A DNA stretch of 64,000 bases from an uncultured Bacteroidaceae bacterium (GTDB lineage: Bacteria; Bacteroidota; Bacteroidia; Bacteroidales; Bacteroidaceae), in assembly GCA_944321635.1 (NCBI GenBank), contig CALULY010000003.1:78399-142398 (forward strand). Reading direction: 5' to 3'. The notes under the pieces are model-generated. The model saw only the letters and a list, made by a program, of their open reading frames with translations. It was not told the origin of the DNA and did not search any database. This document shows, piece by piece, positions 43,865 through 52,495 of the stretch; positions within the stretch are counted from its first letter, which is position 1; each line of letters opens with the position of its first letter. A program made the translations under genes and the position numbers.

Positions 43865-44875
43865 ATGATTAGAGAAGTGAAATTTGAGAGTCAAGACAGA
43901 CGAATCAAACAGATATTGGCAGCCTTGAACAAATATGGCATCAAGGACATCGAGGAGGCAAACGCCATCTGCGAGCAGTACGGGCTCGACCCCTACAAGA
44001 CTTGCGAGGAGACGCAACCCATCTGCTTTGAGAATGCAAAGTGGGCTTACGTCGTCGGCACGGCAATCGCGTTGAAGAAAGGTTGCAAGACGGCAGCCGA
44101 GGCGGCAGAGGCAATCGGCGAGGGCTTGCAGGCATTCTGCATCCCGGGTTCGGTGGCCGATGACCGCAAGGTAGGTCTCGGGCACGGAAACCTCGCCGCA
44201 ATGTTGCTCCGCGAGGAGACCAAGTGCTTCGCTTTCCTTGCCGGACACGAGTCATTCGCCGCAGCCGAGGGCGCAATCAAGATTGCCGCCAAGGCTGACA
44301 AGGTGCGCAAAGAGCCGCTCCGTTGCATCCTCAACGGTCTGGGCAAGGATGCCGCACAGATCATCTCCCGCATCAACGGTTTCACCTACGTGCAGACTGA
44401 GTTCGACTACTTCACCGGCGAGCTCAAAGTGGTGAGGGAAATTGCCTACTCCGACGGGCCTCGCGCCAAGGTGCGTTGCTACGGAGCTGACGATGTGCGC
44501 GAAGGCGTGGCTATCATGTGGAAAGAGGGCGTCGATGTGTCTATCACTGGCAACTCGACCAACCCGACCCGCTTCCAACACCCCGTTGCCGGCACTTACA
44601 AGAAGGAACGCGTGCTGGCAGGCAAGCCCTACTTCTCAGTCGCATCGGGCGGCGGCACGGGCCGCACATTGCACCCGGACAACATGGCAGCAGGACCTGC
44701 ATCCTACGGCATGACTGACACCATGGGCCGCATGCACTCTGACGCACAGTTTGCCGGCTCGTCTTCAGTGCCTGCACACGTCGAGATGATGGGATTCCTC
44801 GGCATCGGCAACAACCCGATGGTAGGCTGCACAGTGGCTTGCGCCGTTGACGCTGCTACGGCATTGAATAAGTAA
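43865..44875 (+). CDS. GGGtGRT protein
   Basis: A 336-residue cytoplasmic protein named after its motif, here VASGGGTGRTLHPDN near residue 263. Other conserved parts are YGLDPYKTCEETQPICFENA near 40 (two Cys), GLGHGNLAAMLL near 105, CFAFLAGHESFAAAEGAIKI near 122, and GNNPMVGCTVACAVDAA near the end (two Cys). The Cys-rich ends and the scaffold-like partner suggest a metal or Fe-S role, but no activity is known. Cotranscribed with the IscU-like gene; a strong terminator follows. Confidence 0.92.
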   Translation: MIREVKFESQDRRIKQILAALNKYGIKDIEEANAICEQYGLDPYKTCEETQPICFENAKWAYVVGTAIALKKGCKTAAEAAEAIGEGLQAFCIPGSVADDRKVGLGHGNLAAMLLREETKCFAFLAGHESFAAAEGAIKIAAKADKVRKEPLRCILNGLGKDAAQIISRINGFTYVQTEFDYFTGELKVVREIAYSDGPRAKVRCYGADDVREGVAIMWKEGVDVSITGNSTNPTRFQHPVAGTYKKERVLAGKPYFSVASGGGTGRTLHPDNMAAGPASYGMTDTMGRMHSDAQFAGSSSVPAHVEMMGFLGIGNNPMVGCTVACAVDAATALNK

Positions 44876-44900
44876 TCCGACCAGTACGGTAATAAAAGGC

Positions 44901-44940
44901 TCAGCCCTTGCGGTCGTTCCGCAAGGGCTGAACTGTTTTT
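44901..44940 (+). terminator. Terminator of the GGGtGRT operon
   Basis: TCAGCCCTTGCGG and CCGCAAGGGCTGA form a 13-bp stem with a 5-base loop, followed by ACTGTTTTT. Confidence 0.88.
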
Positions 44941-44958
44941 ATGCCATTGGTATACGTG

Positions 44959-45521
44959 TCAGAAATGGACACCGAACTTCATCACTACTCCTCCAAGGTT
45001 TTCCTTGACAGTCGAACTGCTGTAACCTCCGTAGCCACCATACCAACCGCCATAATAATACCATGTCTCACGGTCAATGTCCGCGCCCTGCATCTGGTAG
45101 CCAAGCGAAAATGTGAGACCGATGTTCCTGTTCATCGAGTAGTCCACACCGATGGTCGGTGAGAAATAGAGCCCGCTGCCTATCGGGGAATAGCCCACCT
45201 TGACATCGAAGAACGGTGTTATGTAATTGTTAATGAAATTAACCCTGGCATTGGCAAAGATTGGCAAAAAAGTGCCATAGATGAAATGGTAATCAAGGCT
45301 AAGACCTCCACCGAAATAGAAGTATGGCACGACCTGGTATCCGTGCGAAGTGGTCAGCGACAACACGCCGTCGGCACCGCCAGTGCCTATCGCGCCACCG
45401 AAATCGATGAACCCGCGATAGCCACGGGTGTGGCAAGCGTCGCCAATCGTGCGGTGTGAACTCTGCGGGAAGCGAGACAAGCCGACAGGACAAGAAACAA
45501 TGACAAGAACAATCTTTTCAT
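44959..45521 (-). pseudogene. Outer-membrane beta-barrel gene with a frameshift after the signal peptide
   Basis: The ATG at 45519-45521 starts a good signal peptide (MKRLFLSLFLVLSACLA), but that frame hits a stop after about 43 codons. The barrel itself is in another frame (44959-45480): QSSHRTIGDACHTRGYRGFI, GYQVVPYFYFGGGLSLDYHF, a Gly/Tyr-rich loop WYYYGGWYGGYGGYSS and the final KENLGGVVMKFGVHF ending in Phe as barrel proteins do. The two frames differ by one inserted or two missing bases near 45460-45480, around a CCC run. It could be a real mutation, a phase-variable site or a sequence error. It sits behind a 295-base leader with a strong promoter. Confidence 0.7.
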
Positions 45522-45815
45522 ATTATTTTTTTATTTTGCCTCCTTGCCCCGACGGAGGGTTATGCATAGACAAAAGGTGGGGGCTTTATCTGCCTTACCC
45601 AGTTCTCCGGCTTCTCGCATTGCCCAGTCCATGAGTAAAACAGCTGCCCCCACGCAATCACACGCCCCGTCTGGCTGGCCAAACGGGCGTATAATCGGCA
45701 ACAGGGATGCATTGCTATCATCTCCATGGGCTATACAAATCTTGCGAGAATCTGAGAACCGAAGATAATCTCAATAACACCTTTCCGTGATATGTCCGCC
45801 CCCCTTGCGGGAGAC
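45522..45815 (-). ncRNA. Candidate structured leader or small RNA
   Basis: The 377-base gap has an ideal minus-strand promoter (45820-45850), so a transcript should start near 45815. It would fold well: TTGAGA and TCTCAG make a hairpin, and near the end GTGGGGGC (complement of 45646-45653) pairs with GCCCCCAC (complement of 45577-45584), enclosing a second stem CTGTTTTAC/GTAAGGCAG and followed by CTTTTGT. It could be an independent RNA ending near 45570 or a structured 5' leader of the barrel gene. I do not recognise it as tmRNA, SRP RNA or RNase P RNA. Confidence 0.45.
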
Positions 45816-45819
45816 GAGG

Positions 45820-45850
45820 CAAATGTATCACAAAATCATAAGGAGACAAA
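45820..45850 (-). promoter_or_regulatory. Near-perfect promoter of the structured RNA / barrel gene
   Basis: On the minus strand TTTG (45847-45850), exactly 19 bases, then TACATTTG (45820-45827). Both boxes match the consensus. Confidence 0.75.
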
Positions 45851-45898
45851 GCGGATGTACGCTATTTTTCAAACCGCGCCACCCTGCCCAGCCGTCCG

Positions 45899-47371
45899 TC
45901 AGAACTGGAAGTAGATGAACGGCTGAACGTCCATGCTCTTGACTTGTATGACGATGTAGATCGCCACTGTCAAAGCCACGACAGCCATGACAAATGGAGC
46001 GCGGACAAACACGCCTTGCAGCCTGTCCGACACACGGTCTGGCACGAAGTGCATAAGGAATCCAGCCGCCATCAGCAGGAAGACTTCGGCATAGCCTGCG
46101 ACCATCTGCGTGAACACCTCGGGATGAAAGTCGGTGAATATCTGCCTCAGCATCGCAAGCGAACCGTCAAAGCTGGTGTTGCGGAAGAAGATCCAGCCGA
46201 AACACACGAGATGAAACGTGACGACAATCCGCACCGCCTTGTCCAGCTTGCCGAGCGGCAGCGTCAGCTTTGACTTCATCCTTATCTTATCCACGACCAG
46301 ACAGAGCCCGTGGAAGCCTCCCCAGAGGATGAAGTTCCACGAAGCCCCGTGCCACAACCCGCCCAACAGCATCGTCAGCATGAGATTGACGTAGGTGCGC
46401 AGCTTGCCCTTGCGGTTGCCACCGAGTGAGATGTACAGATAGTCCTTGAGCCACGTCGAGAGCGAGATGTGCCAACGATGCCAGAAGTCGGAGATGGAGA
46501 CGGACTTGTACGGCGAATTGAAATTGACGGGGAACTTGAATCCCAACAGCAACGCCAGCCCTATCGCCATGTCGCTGTAACCCGAGAAGTCGCAATAGAT
46601 CTGCAAGGCATAGCCATAGACAGCAAAAAGATTTTCAACCCCGGAGTAGAGCGACGGGTTGTCAAATACCCGCTCGACAAAATTGACGCTGATGTAATCG
46701 CTTATGACCGCCTTCTTCAGCAGCCCGCACACTATCAGGAACACGCCCCGCCCCAGCATCTCGCGGTCGATGCGCAGCGGACGGTGTATCTGTGGGATGA
46801 AGTCAGATGCCCTGACGATGGGACCCGCCACAAGCTGCGGGAAGAACGAGACGTAGAACGCATAGTCCAGCAGCCTGTCCAGCGGCCGGAGCTTGCCACG
46901 GTAGACATCGATGGTGTAGCTCAACGACTGGAACGTGAAGAACGATATCCCCACCGGCAGCACTATGTCCAGCGGATGGAAGTCGCCGTGCAGCACGTCG
47001 TTGGCTATGCTGATGAAAAAATTGGTGTACTTGAAGTAGCACAACAGGCCGAGATTGACCACGAGGCTCAACGTGACCAAAGCCAACCGCCTCCGCTTGC
47101 CCCGCGACTTGTAAAGGAAGCGGGCTATGACGAAATCGGACGTCGTGACCACGGCAAGCAACACAAAACACATACCGCTGCTTTTGTAGTAGAAATAATA
47201 GGAAAACAGCGTCACAAACAATATGCGCAACGTGTCCCGCCTGTGAAGCAAAGCGTAGACAAACGAGAAGCCGAGGAAAAGCCATACGAACAACCCGCTG
47301 TTGAATATCATCGGCGCGCTGGCATCATAGGTCAGCACAGACGCAAGTTTGCTAAAATCTATGTTCAACAT
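45899..47371 (-). CDS. MBOAT-family O-acyltransferase
   Basis: A 490-residue polytopic membrane protein of the AlgI/PatA kind. The MBOAT core is clear: LPVGISFFTFQSLSYTIDVY near 140, SDFWHRWHISLSTWLKDYLY near 300, and the catalytic His in GGLWHGASWNFILWGGFHGL near 340. It moves acyl (usually acetyl) groups across the inner membrane for attachment to a surface glycan. It overlaps the stop of the SGNH gene upstream by 20 bases, and both SGNH proteins here are probably its periplasmic partners, as in alginate or peptidoglycan O-acetylation. Confidence 0.93.
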   Translation of the reverse strand: MLNIDFSKLASVLTYDASAPMIFNSGLFVWLFLGFSFVYALLHRRDTLRILFVTLFSYYFYYKSSGMCFVLLAVVTTSDFVIARFLYKSRGKRRRLALVTLSLVVNLGLLCYFKYTNFFISIANDVLHGDFHPLDIVLPVGISFFTFQSLSYTIDVYRGKLRPLDRLLDYAFYVSFFPQLVAGPIVRASDFIPQIHRPLRIDREMLGRGVFLIVCGLLKKAVISDYISVNFVERVFDNPSLYSGVENLFAVYGYALQIYCDFSGYSDMAIGLALLLGFKFPVNFNSPYKSVSISDFWHRWHISLSTWLKDYLYISLGGNRKGKLRTYVNLMLTMLLGGLWHGASWNFILWGGFHGLCLVVDKIRMKSKLTLPLGKLDKAVRIVVTFHLVCFGWIFFRNTSFDGSLAMLRQIFTDFHPEVFTQMVAGYAEVFLLMAAGFLMHFVPDRVSDRLQGVFVRAPFVMAVVALTVAIYIVIQVKSMDVQPFIYFQF

Positions 47372-48302
47372 ACTCCTTAATCAAATTGACAATAGCCGAA
47401 TAAAGCAAATCCCCCATGAGCCAGTAGCCCTCCTTGGTGAAATGCAGGTGGTCGCGTTGCATCAACCCGTTGTTCCACCAGTTGACGCAAGCACGGTCGC
47501 CGCCCGCCACGCCATACAAGTCCCACCACGCATAGCCTTTCTCCTCGGCATAACCCGTTATCGTCGCAGCTGCGAGACCGACATTAGCGTTAGGTTGGTA
47601 ACGCCCCCTGACCCTGCGGTAGGCTCCCGGCGGTGTCGTCAACAGCACTGGCGTTGACGGGCAGCGGGCAGCGAGCATCCTCATCAACTGGTCCAACTGG
47701 TTCTTGTGCTGCACCCGTGAGTACTTCGCCCCGACACTCTCATTAGTCCCCAGCGACACGATGAGCAAGTCGGGCGAGAGGGCGGCTATCTCGTCGATGT
47801 GCCGCTCGTCGGAGAAGCGTTGTGCGGTCGCGCCGTTGATGCCATAGACCTGGTAGACCGCCCCGCCCCGCCCCGTCTCCTCGGATATGCCGGGCGTGCC
47901 GTAATCAAACACCTCGTAATCCCTCACAACAGCGTCAGCCCCAAGCAACTGCTCCAGATGCCCCTTGACCGCTCCCGGGAAGAAATGTCCCCGCACGTGC
48001 GAATCCCCGACATGGACGATGCGCACCACCTCGTCACCAGTCTTGAGCTGGCGGATGACCTTCCTGACAAAAGGGGCAAGGTCATGCGACGGGTCGGCAA
48101 TCACGTTCACCCCGACATCCACGAAGTCATAACGCGACAGCACGTCGCCCACCTCGGGCAGCGTGACACCACCGAGGTCAAAAGCCGTGCCGTCGTCTGT
48201 CACCAGCGGGGTGTCGGGATGCGCCTGGGGCAAAGATGCGTCTTGAGCCAAGACAACAGCGCATGGCATGAGCGATGCGAGCATCACAACGGCAAGCCGC
48301 AC
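47352..48302 (-). CDS. Exported SGNH/GDSL-family hydrolase or acetyltransferase (first)
   Basis: An exported SGNH protein of about 316 residues. Catalytic blocks: IVHVGDSHVRGHFFPGAV (Ser in GDSH), DLLIVSLGTNESVG (block III Asn), and the closing Asp-His in QRDHLHFTKEGYWLMG. The start is uncertain: a GTG at 48302 gives signal peptide VRLAVVMLASLMPCAVVLAQ; an ATG at 48284 is shorter; an ATG at 48368, with an AAGGAG site, lies within the 22-bp repeat array. I prefer 48302 because other arrays are non-coding. It is followed by the MBOAT gene with overlap. Confidence 0.85.
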   Translation of the reverse strand: MRLAVVMLASLMPCAVVLAQDASLPQAHPDTPLVTDDGTAFDLGGVTLPEVGDVLSRYDFVDVGVNVIADPSHDLAPFVRKVIRQLKTGDEVVRIVHVGDSHVRGHFFPGAVKGHLEQLLGADAVVRDYEVFDYGTPGISEETGRGGAVYQVYGINGATAQRFSDERHIDEIAALSPDLLIVSLGTNESVGAKYSRVQHKNQLDQLMRMLAARCPSTPVLLTTPPGAYRRVRGRYQPNANVGLAAATITGYAEEKGYAWWDLYGVAGGDRACVNWWNNGLMQRDHLHFTKEGYWLMGDLLYSAIVNLIKEYVEHRF

Positions 48303-48309
48303 CAAGCAA

Positions 48310-48465
48310 GGGCGGGAAAAACATCCTATGCAACTGGCGAAAACATACAATGGTAATGACAAAAACATCCTATGTTTTTGCTCCTTACATACTATGTTTC
48401 CGGCAATGACATTGCATGATTTTTCCAGCCATGCCGGATGAGTTGCATTATGCCATCTGACGCTC
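48310..48465. repeat. Family B array: CAT-N3-ATG dyads every 22 bp, ahead of an SGNH gene
   Basis: Dyads at 48322 (CATCCTATG), 48344 (CATACAATG), 48366 (CATCCTATG), 48388 (CATACTATG) and 48410 (CATTGCATG) are exactly 22 bp apart, with decayed copies at about 48430 and 48454 (CATCTGACG). The copy at 48366 is extended to the perfect palindrome CAAAAACAT-CCT-ATGTTTTTG. Confidence 0.88.
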
Positions 48466-48570
48466 GTGCGAAGACGGTCTAACCATTCCAGACAAAGCGT
48501 CAAGCATTTGGGGATGCACCTACCGGCATCGCGGCGCAAAATATATGTCCTGCTAACGGGCTTCATCGCA

Positions 48571-50001
48571 TCAATGCTGCATCAACTGCCTTTCTTCATC
48601 CGTCGGCGGGGGTGTCATCACACGACCTTGGCTGGCTGCGCGGGCGTTGTCATAGTTCTCTTTGCCGCACATCAACGCTTCAAAAAACTCTTCGGCCAGA
48701 CGTTTCCCGCCACGGAAATTGATGTGCGTGTAGTCGAGGTTGGCCATCGCCGGCTTGGCATTGGCAAACGCCGATATGCCTCCCAGTGACTTGAAGGCAT
48801 CCAACAAGCTCCACCACGCGATGCCTGTATCGACCGCCACGGCTTGTTGGTAACTGGCGAGGTTGACAATGCCTGGCATCGTCACGAGGTTGCCATCTTC
48901 GTCCTTGGACATCCTGTCGCCGACGCTGAAAAGCAGTATGGACGTGCCGGGGAAGCACGACTTCAACCGCTCGACCACTTGGACCATGTTGTCTTTGTAA
49001 CCCTTGTAACTTTTCCTGTCGGCGGTTGCGACATTGAGCCCGTATTGGAGTATTATCAAGTCATATTCCCTCTTGCCAGCAAATTGGCGCAACGTCTCCT
49101 GCGGTATGCTCAGGAAGTTGAATCCGGAACTGCCCCTCAACGACAGGTTGTCAACGACGATGCCACGCCTGCCCTCCAGCGACACGCCCCAGAATGGCGA
49201 ACTGACGCCGCTGGCAGTCCACTTGACCGAATGGATTCCGCCTGACACTGTGGCAACCTGGAAGCCCCTCCCACGCATCATGATCGCATTGGACTGGCCG
49301 CCATTGAGCGAGCAAGCGAGGCGCACGGTGTCACTGTCGGCGCGGAAGTACAGGCGTGACACCTCGGCACTCCCGACGTGGGAGGCATAGCGTGAGGTGC
49401 ATTCGAGTTCCACAAACGGTTCAGCCGCGACGGGCAGGCTGTACGACGAGTTGAGCCCCAGGAGTTTGCTGTCAAAGATGGAATCCACAGCCGAGCGTGT
49501 CCGCCAGCCGCCGAAACGGTGCACAACGGTGGGGCGGAAATTAGCGACGTTTGACGTGATGTTGACCCATCCCACTCCACATCCACCGTACTTGTCTTGC
49601 AACATCTCACGCAGGTCGGCGGTGAAGATGTCGCCCTCGATGAACGAGTCACCAAAGACAGCCACACGCACCGGGCGGTCAATGAGGTCGATGGAGTCAA
49701 GGATGGCATAGAAATGGTCCATCCCGCACATCGTCGAGTCGGCGTAGTCGGTGATGCACGTCGTGCCTTCCCAACAGGTGTCGGCATAGTCGATGACGAC
49801 ATCCTTGTCCACAATCTCCTCAAGGCGCACAGTGTCCTCGGCCGCGACCGTGTCCGGCTTGTCGGGACGCACGTCGGCCAAGAGGTCAACGCGGCGCATC
49901 TTGTGGCCGAACAATTCAAGGTCAGGCAGCAACCCGAGCAAGAACAAGGCCGCAAGCACGACAGCAGTGATGATGAATGCAGCCCAATAATAGTTTTTCA
50001 T
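48571..50001 (-). CDS. SGNH/GDSL-family protein with N-terminal membrane anchor (second)
   Basis: A 476-residue protein: one N-terminal membrane helix (YYWAAFIITAVVLAALFLLG), a linker, then an SGNH domain with a long beta insert. The Ser block is VAVFGDSFIEGDIFTADLRE near 112, the Asn block is DLIILQYGLNVATA near 320, and the closing Asp-His is LDYTHINFRGGKRLAEEFF near 440, so the triad looks complete. The insert between about 190 and 300 is typical of AlgX/AlgJ- or PatB-like partners of MBOAT proteins. It should be the membrane-anchored, periplasmic acetyl carrier or transferase of this cluster and is the first gene of the operon. Confidence 0.85.
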   Translation of the reverse strand: MKNYYWAAFIITAVVLAALFLLGLLPDLELFGHKMRRVDLLADVRPDKPDTVAAEDTVRLEEIVDKDVVIDYADTCWEGTTCITDYADSTMCGMDHFYAILDSIDLIDRPVRVAVFGDSFIEGDIFTADLREMLQDKYGGCGVGWVNITSNVANFRPTVVHRFGGWRTRSAVDSIFDSKLLGLNSSYSLPVAAEPFVELECTSRYASHVGSAEVSRLYFRADSDTVRLACSLNGGQSNAIMMRGRGFQVATVSGGIHSVKWTASGVSSPFWGVSLEGRRGIVVDNLSLRGSSGFNFLSIPQETLRQFAGKREYDLIILQYGLNVATADRKSYKGYKDNMVQVVERLKSCFPGTSILLFSVGDRMSKDEDGNLVTMPGIVNLASYQQAVAVDTGIAWWSLLDAFKSLGGISAFANAKPAMANLDYTHINFRGGKRLAEEFFEALMCGKENYDNARAASQGRVMTPPPTDEERQLMQH

Positions 50002-50022
50002 TCAGCTATGTTGGTGATGGGA

Positions 50023-50067
50023 TAAAAAGAAGTGCCATGGCAGGGGCAGCCCCTCGGCCATGGCACT
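50023..50067 (-). terminator. Terminator of lysS-gpsA-pgi
   Basis: On the minus strand AGTGCCATGGC and GCCATGGCACT form an 11-bp stem around a GC-rich loop, followed by TTCTTTTT. Confidence 0.85.
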
Positions 50068-50078
50068 CGGTGTGACGG

Positions 50079-51425
50079 TCAATCAAGCCGCTGGCGGATG
50101 GCCTGCGACTCTTTCTCGTAGCCTGGTTTGTCCAACAAGGCAAACATATTTTTCTTGTAATCTTCCACGCCGGGTTGGTTGAACGGGTTGACACCCAGCA
50201 TGAGACCGCTCAAAGCGCACGCCTTCTCGAAGAAGTAGAAGAGTTGTCCGATGTAGTACTCGTTGACCTGCGGCATCTCAATCCTCATGTTTGGGACTCC
50301 GCCATCAACGTGTGCGAGGCGGGTGCCCAGTTCTGCCATCTTGTTGACTTCATCTATCCGCTTGCCGGCTATGAAGTTCAGGCCGTCGAGGTTCTCAGCA
50401 TCCGACGGGATCCTCAGTTCGTGGTTGACCTTGCAGACGGAGACGACGGTTTCGAATATCGTGCGTTCCCCTTGCTGTATCCATTGTCCCATGGAATGAA
50501 GGTCGGTGGAAAAATCGACTGATGCAGGGAAAATGCCCTTGCCATCCTTGCCTTCGGACTCGCCATAGAGCTGTTTCCACCACTCCATCACATAGTGGAG
50601 CTTGGGATTGTAGTTGACAAGGATTTCGATCTTCTTGCCCGCAGCGTAAAGGGCGTTCCTCATGGCTGCATAAACCGCCGCCATGTTGTCACCCGCCGGG
50701 ACATCAGCAGCGCAACACCTCTCCATCTCGGCGGCGCCTGCAACCAATTGCGCTATGTCAAAGCCCGCCACGGCAACAGGGAGCAACCCTACCGGCGTGA
50801 GGACGGAAAAACGGCCGCCTACGTTGTCTGGTATCACGTATGTCTTGTAACCTTCCTTGTCAGCCATCTGACGTGCCGCCCCACGACGTGCGTCAGTGAC
50901 GGCAACGATGTTCCTCCTCGCAAAGTCTTTGCCAAGCGATGCCTCGCAAAAGTCCTTGAGCAAGCGGAACGAGATTGCGGTCTCGGTCGTTGTTCCGGAC
51001 TTGGAGATGTTGATTATGCCAAACCTCTTGCCGCTGAGGTACTCTTTAAGTTCAAAAAGATAGTCTTCACTTATGTTGTTGCCTGCGAAGACGACGCGTG
51101 GGCAACCGTCCCCGGCCCTGAGACCTCCGAAGGTGTCGCTCAGAGCTTCCAACACTGCCTTTGCGCCAAGGTAACTGCCGCCTATACCAGCAACAACAAC
51201 GACCTCGCAGTCACGGCGCATCGCCTCGGCTGTGGCGTTGATGTCGTCAAGGAACTCCTTTGTCAACGATGATGGCAAATGAAGCCACCCGAGGAAGTCC
51301 GAACCTGCGCAAGTCGCACTTTCCAACTCTTCCGACAATTGGCCAACCTTGGAAAGGAAGCCATTGTATACATTCTCATCGACGAAAGGGAATGCGTTTT
51401 CGATAGTCAGTTTAATGTTATCCAT
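50079..51425 (-). CDS. pgi: Glucose-6-phosphate isomerase
   Basis: A 448-residue glycolytic isomerase interconverting glucose 6-phosphate and fructose 6-phosphate. Signature stretches are [20 protein letters not shown] near 75, [19 protein letters not shown] near 138, and [19 protein letters not shown] near 200, with the active-site Glu in [24 protein letters not shown]-type text near 285. The length matches the short Bacteroidales/Firmicutes form. It follows gpsA by six bases. Confidence 0.96.
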   Translation of the reverse strand: MDNIKLTIENAFPFVDENVYNGFLSKVGQLSEELESATCAGSDFLGWLHLPSSLTKEFLDDINATAEAMRRDCEVVVVAGIGGSYLGAKAVLEALSDTFGGLRAGDGCPRVVFAGNNISEDYLFELKEYLSGKRFGIINISKSGTTTETAISFRLLKDFCEASLGKDFARRNIVAVTDARRGAARQMADKEGYKTYVIPDNVGGRFSVLTPVGLLPVAVAGFDIAQLVAGAAEMERCCAADVPAGDNMAAVYAAMRNALYAAGKKIEILVNYNPKLHYVMEWWKQLYGESEGKDGKGIFPASVDFSTDLHSMGQWIQQGERTIFETVVSVCKVNHELRIPSDAENLDGLNFIAGKRIDEVNKMAELGTRLAHVDGGVPNMRIEMPQVNEYYIGQLFYFFEKACALSGLMLGVNPFNQPGVEDYKKNMFALLDKPGYEKESQAIRQRLD

Positions 51426-51431
51426 ATTATA

Positions 51432-52427
51432 TCACCTAAATGAATCGGTTAATAGTTTTATCTCAATCGTGGGTGAAATCCTTTCATAAAGGATGTTGTA
51501 CACCGCATCGAGGATGGGCATATTGACGTGGTAGAACTTATTGATTTCCTTGATGCACTTCGTGCCATAATAGCCCTCGGCTATCATCTCCATCTCGATT
51601 TGTGCGCTCTTGACGGAGTAACCTTTGCCTATCATCGCCCCGAATGTCCTGTTGCGGCTGAAGTTGGAATAAGAGGTCACAAGCAAATCCCCGAGGTAAA
51701 CGGAGTCATATACGTTTCTCCCGATCGGATGCACCGTATTGATGAAGCGGTTCATCTCCTGGATTGCGTTGGAAATGAGCACTGCCTGGAAATTGTCACC
51801 GTACTTCAGGCCGCTGCAAATGCCGGCTGCGATGGCATAGACATTCTTGAGGACGGAGCTGTATTCTATGCCGGCCACATCATCACTGATTGATGTCTTG
51901 ATGTAGTTGTTTGATATGACCTGCGAGATTTCACGTGCCTTGTCCATGTCCTGACACGCGACGGTCAAATAGGAGAGGCGTTCAAGCGCGACTTCCTCCG
52001 CATGGCACGGACCTGCTATTGCCGCGATGCTTGACGAGGGGACATCATAAAACTTGGAAAAGTACTCGGAGATGATAAGGTTCTCCTCCGGGACGATGCC
52101 TTTGATGGCTGTAACGACAAACTTATCCTTTATCCTCACCTTCAGTTTCTTGAGATGGCTCTTCAGGTAAGGTGACGGCGTGACGAAAAACAATGTGTCG
52201 GAAGCCTTGATAGCATCGTTGATGTTGGAGTAAAAAGTGATTTTGTCCAAATCAAACTTGACACTCGTCAAATAGGCAGGATTGTGACCCAATCGCTTGA
52301 AGTCTTCGATCCGGTCGTCCCGCCGCATATACCAATTTATGTGGTCAGTCTTGTTGAGGACAATCTTGGCTATCGCCGTCGCCCAACTGCCACCACCGAT
52401 AATCAGTATCTTGCCAGGTAGTTTCAT
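51432..52427 (-). CDS. gpsA: Glycerol-3-phosphate dehydrogenase (NAD(P)+)
   Basis: A 331-residue GpsA that reduces dihydroxyacetone phosphate to sn-glycerol 3-phosphate for phospholipid synthesis. It has the nucleotide-binding GKILIIGGGSWATAIAKIV at the start, the substrate region GLKYGDNFQAVLI near 210, and VTAIKGIVPEE and AIAGPCHAEEVAL in between. Start at 52427 is preferred because an AGGAT run lies just upstream; 52433 is two codons longer. It is cotranscribed with lysS and pgi. Confidence 0.94.
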   Translation of the reverse strand: MKLPGKILIIGGGSWATAIAKIVLNKTDHINWYMRRDDRIEDFKRLGHNPAYLTSVKFDLDKITFYSNINDAIKASDTLFFVTPSPYLKSHLKKLKVRIKDKFVVTAIKGIVPEENLIISEYFSKFYDVPSSSIAAIAGPCHAEEVALERLSYLTVACQDMDKAREISQVISNNYIKTSISDDVAGIEYSSVLKNVYAIAAGICSGLKYGDNFQAVLISNAIQEMNRFINTVHPIGRNVYDSVYLGDLLVTSYSNFSRNRTFGAMIGKGYSVKSAQIEMEMIAEGYYGTKCIKEINKFYHVNMPILDAVYNILYERISPTIEIKLLTDSFR

Positions 52428-52495
52428 TGCCATCCTACATATTGACAAAAGCAATGTGGGACAGTGCCGGGAAGCACATCCCCACTGCAATCATC

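Noticed and set aside
48369-48566. 66-codon upstream extension of the first SGNH protein
   Set aside because: It would run through the 22-bp repeat array and the preceding gap, encodes no sensible leader, and homologous exported proteins begin at the signal peptide.
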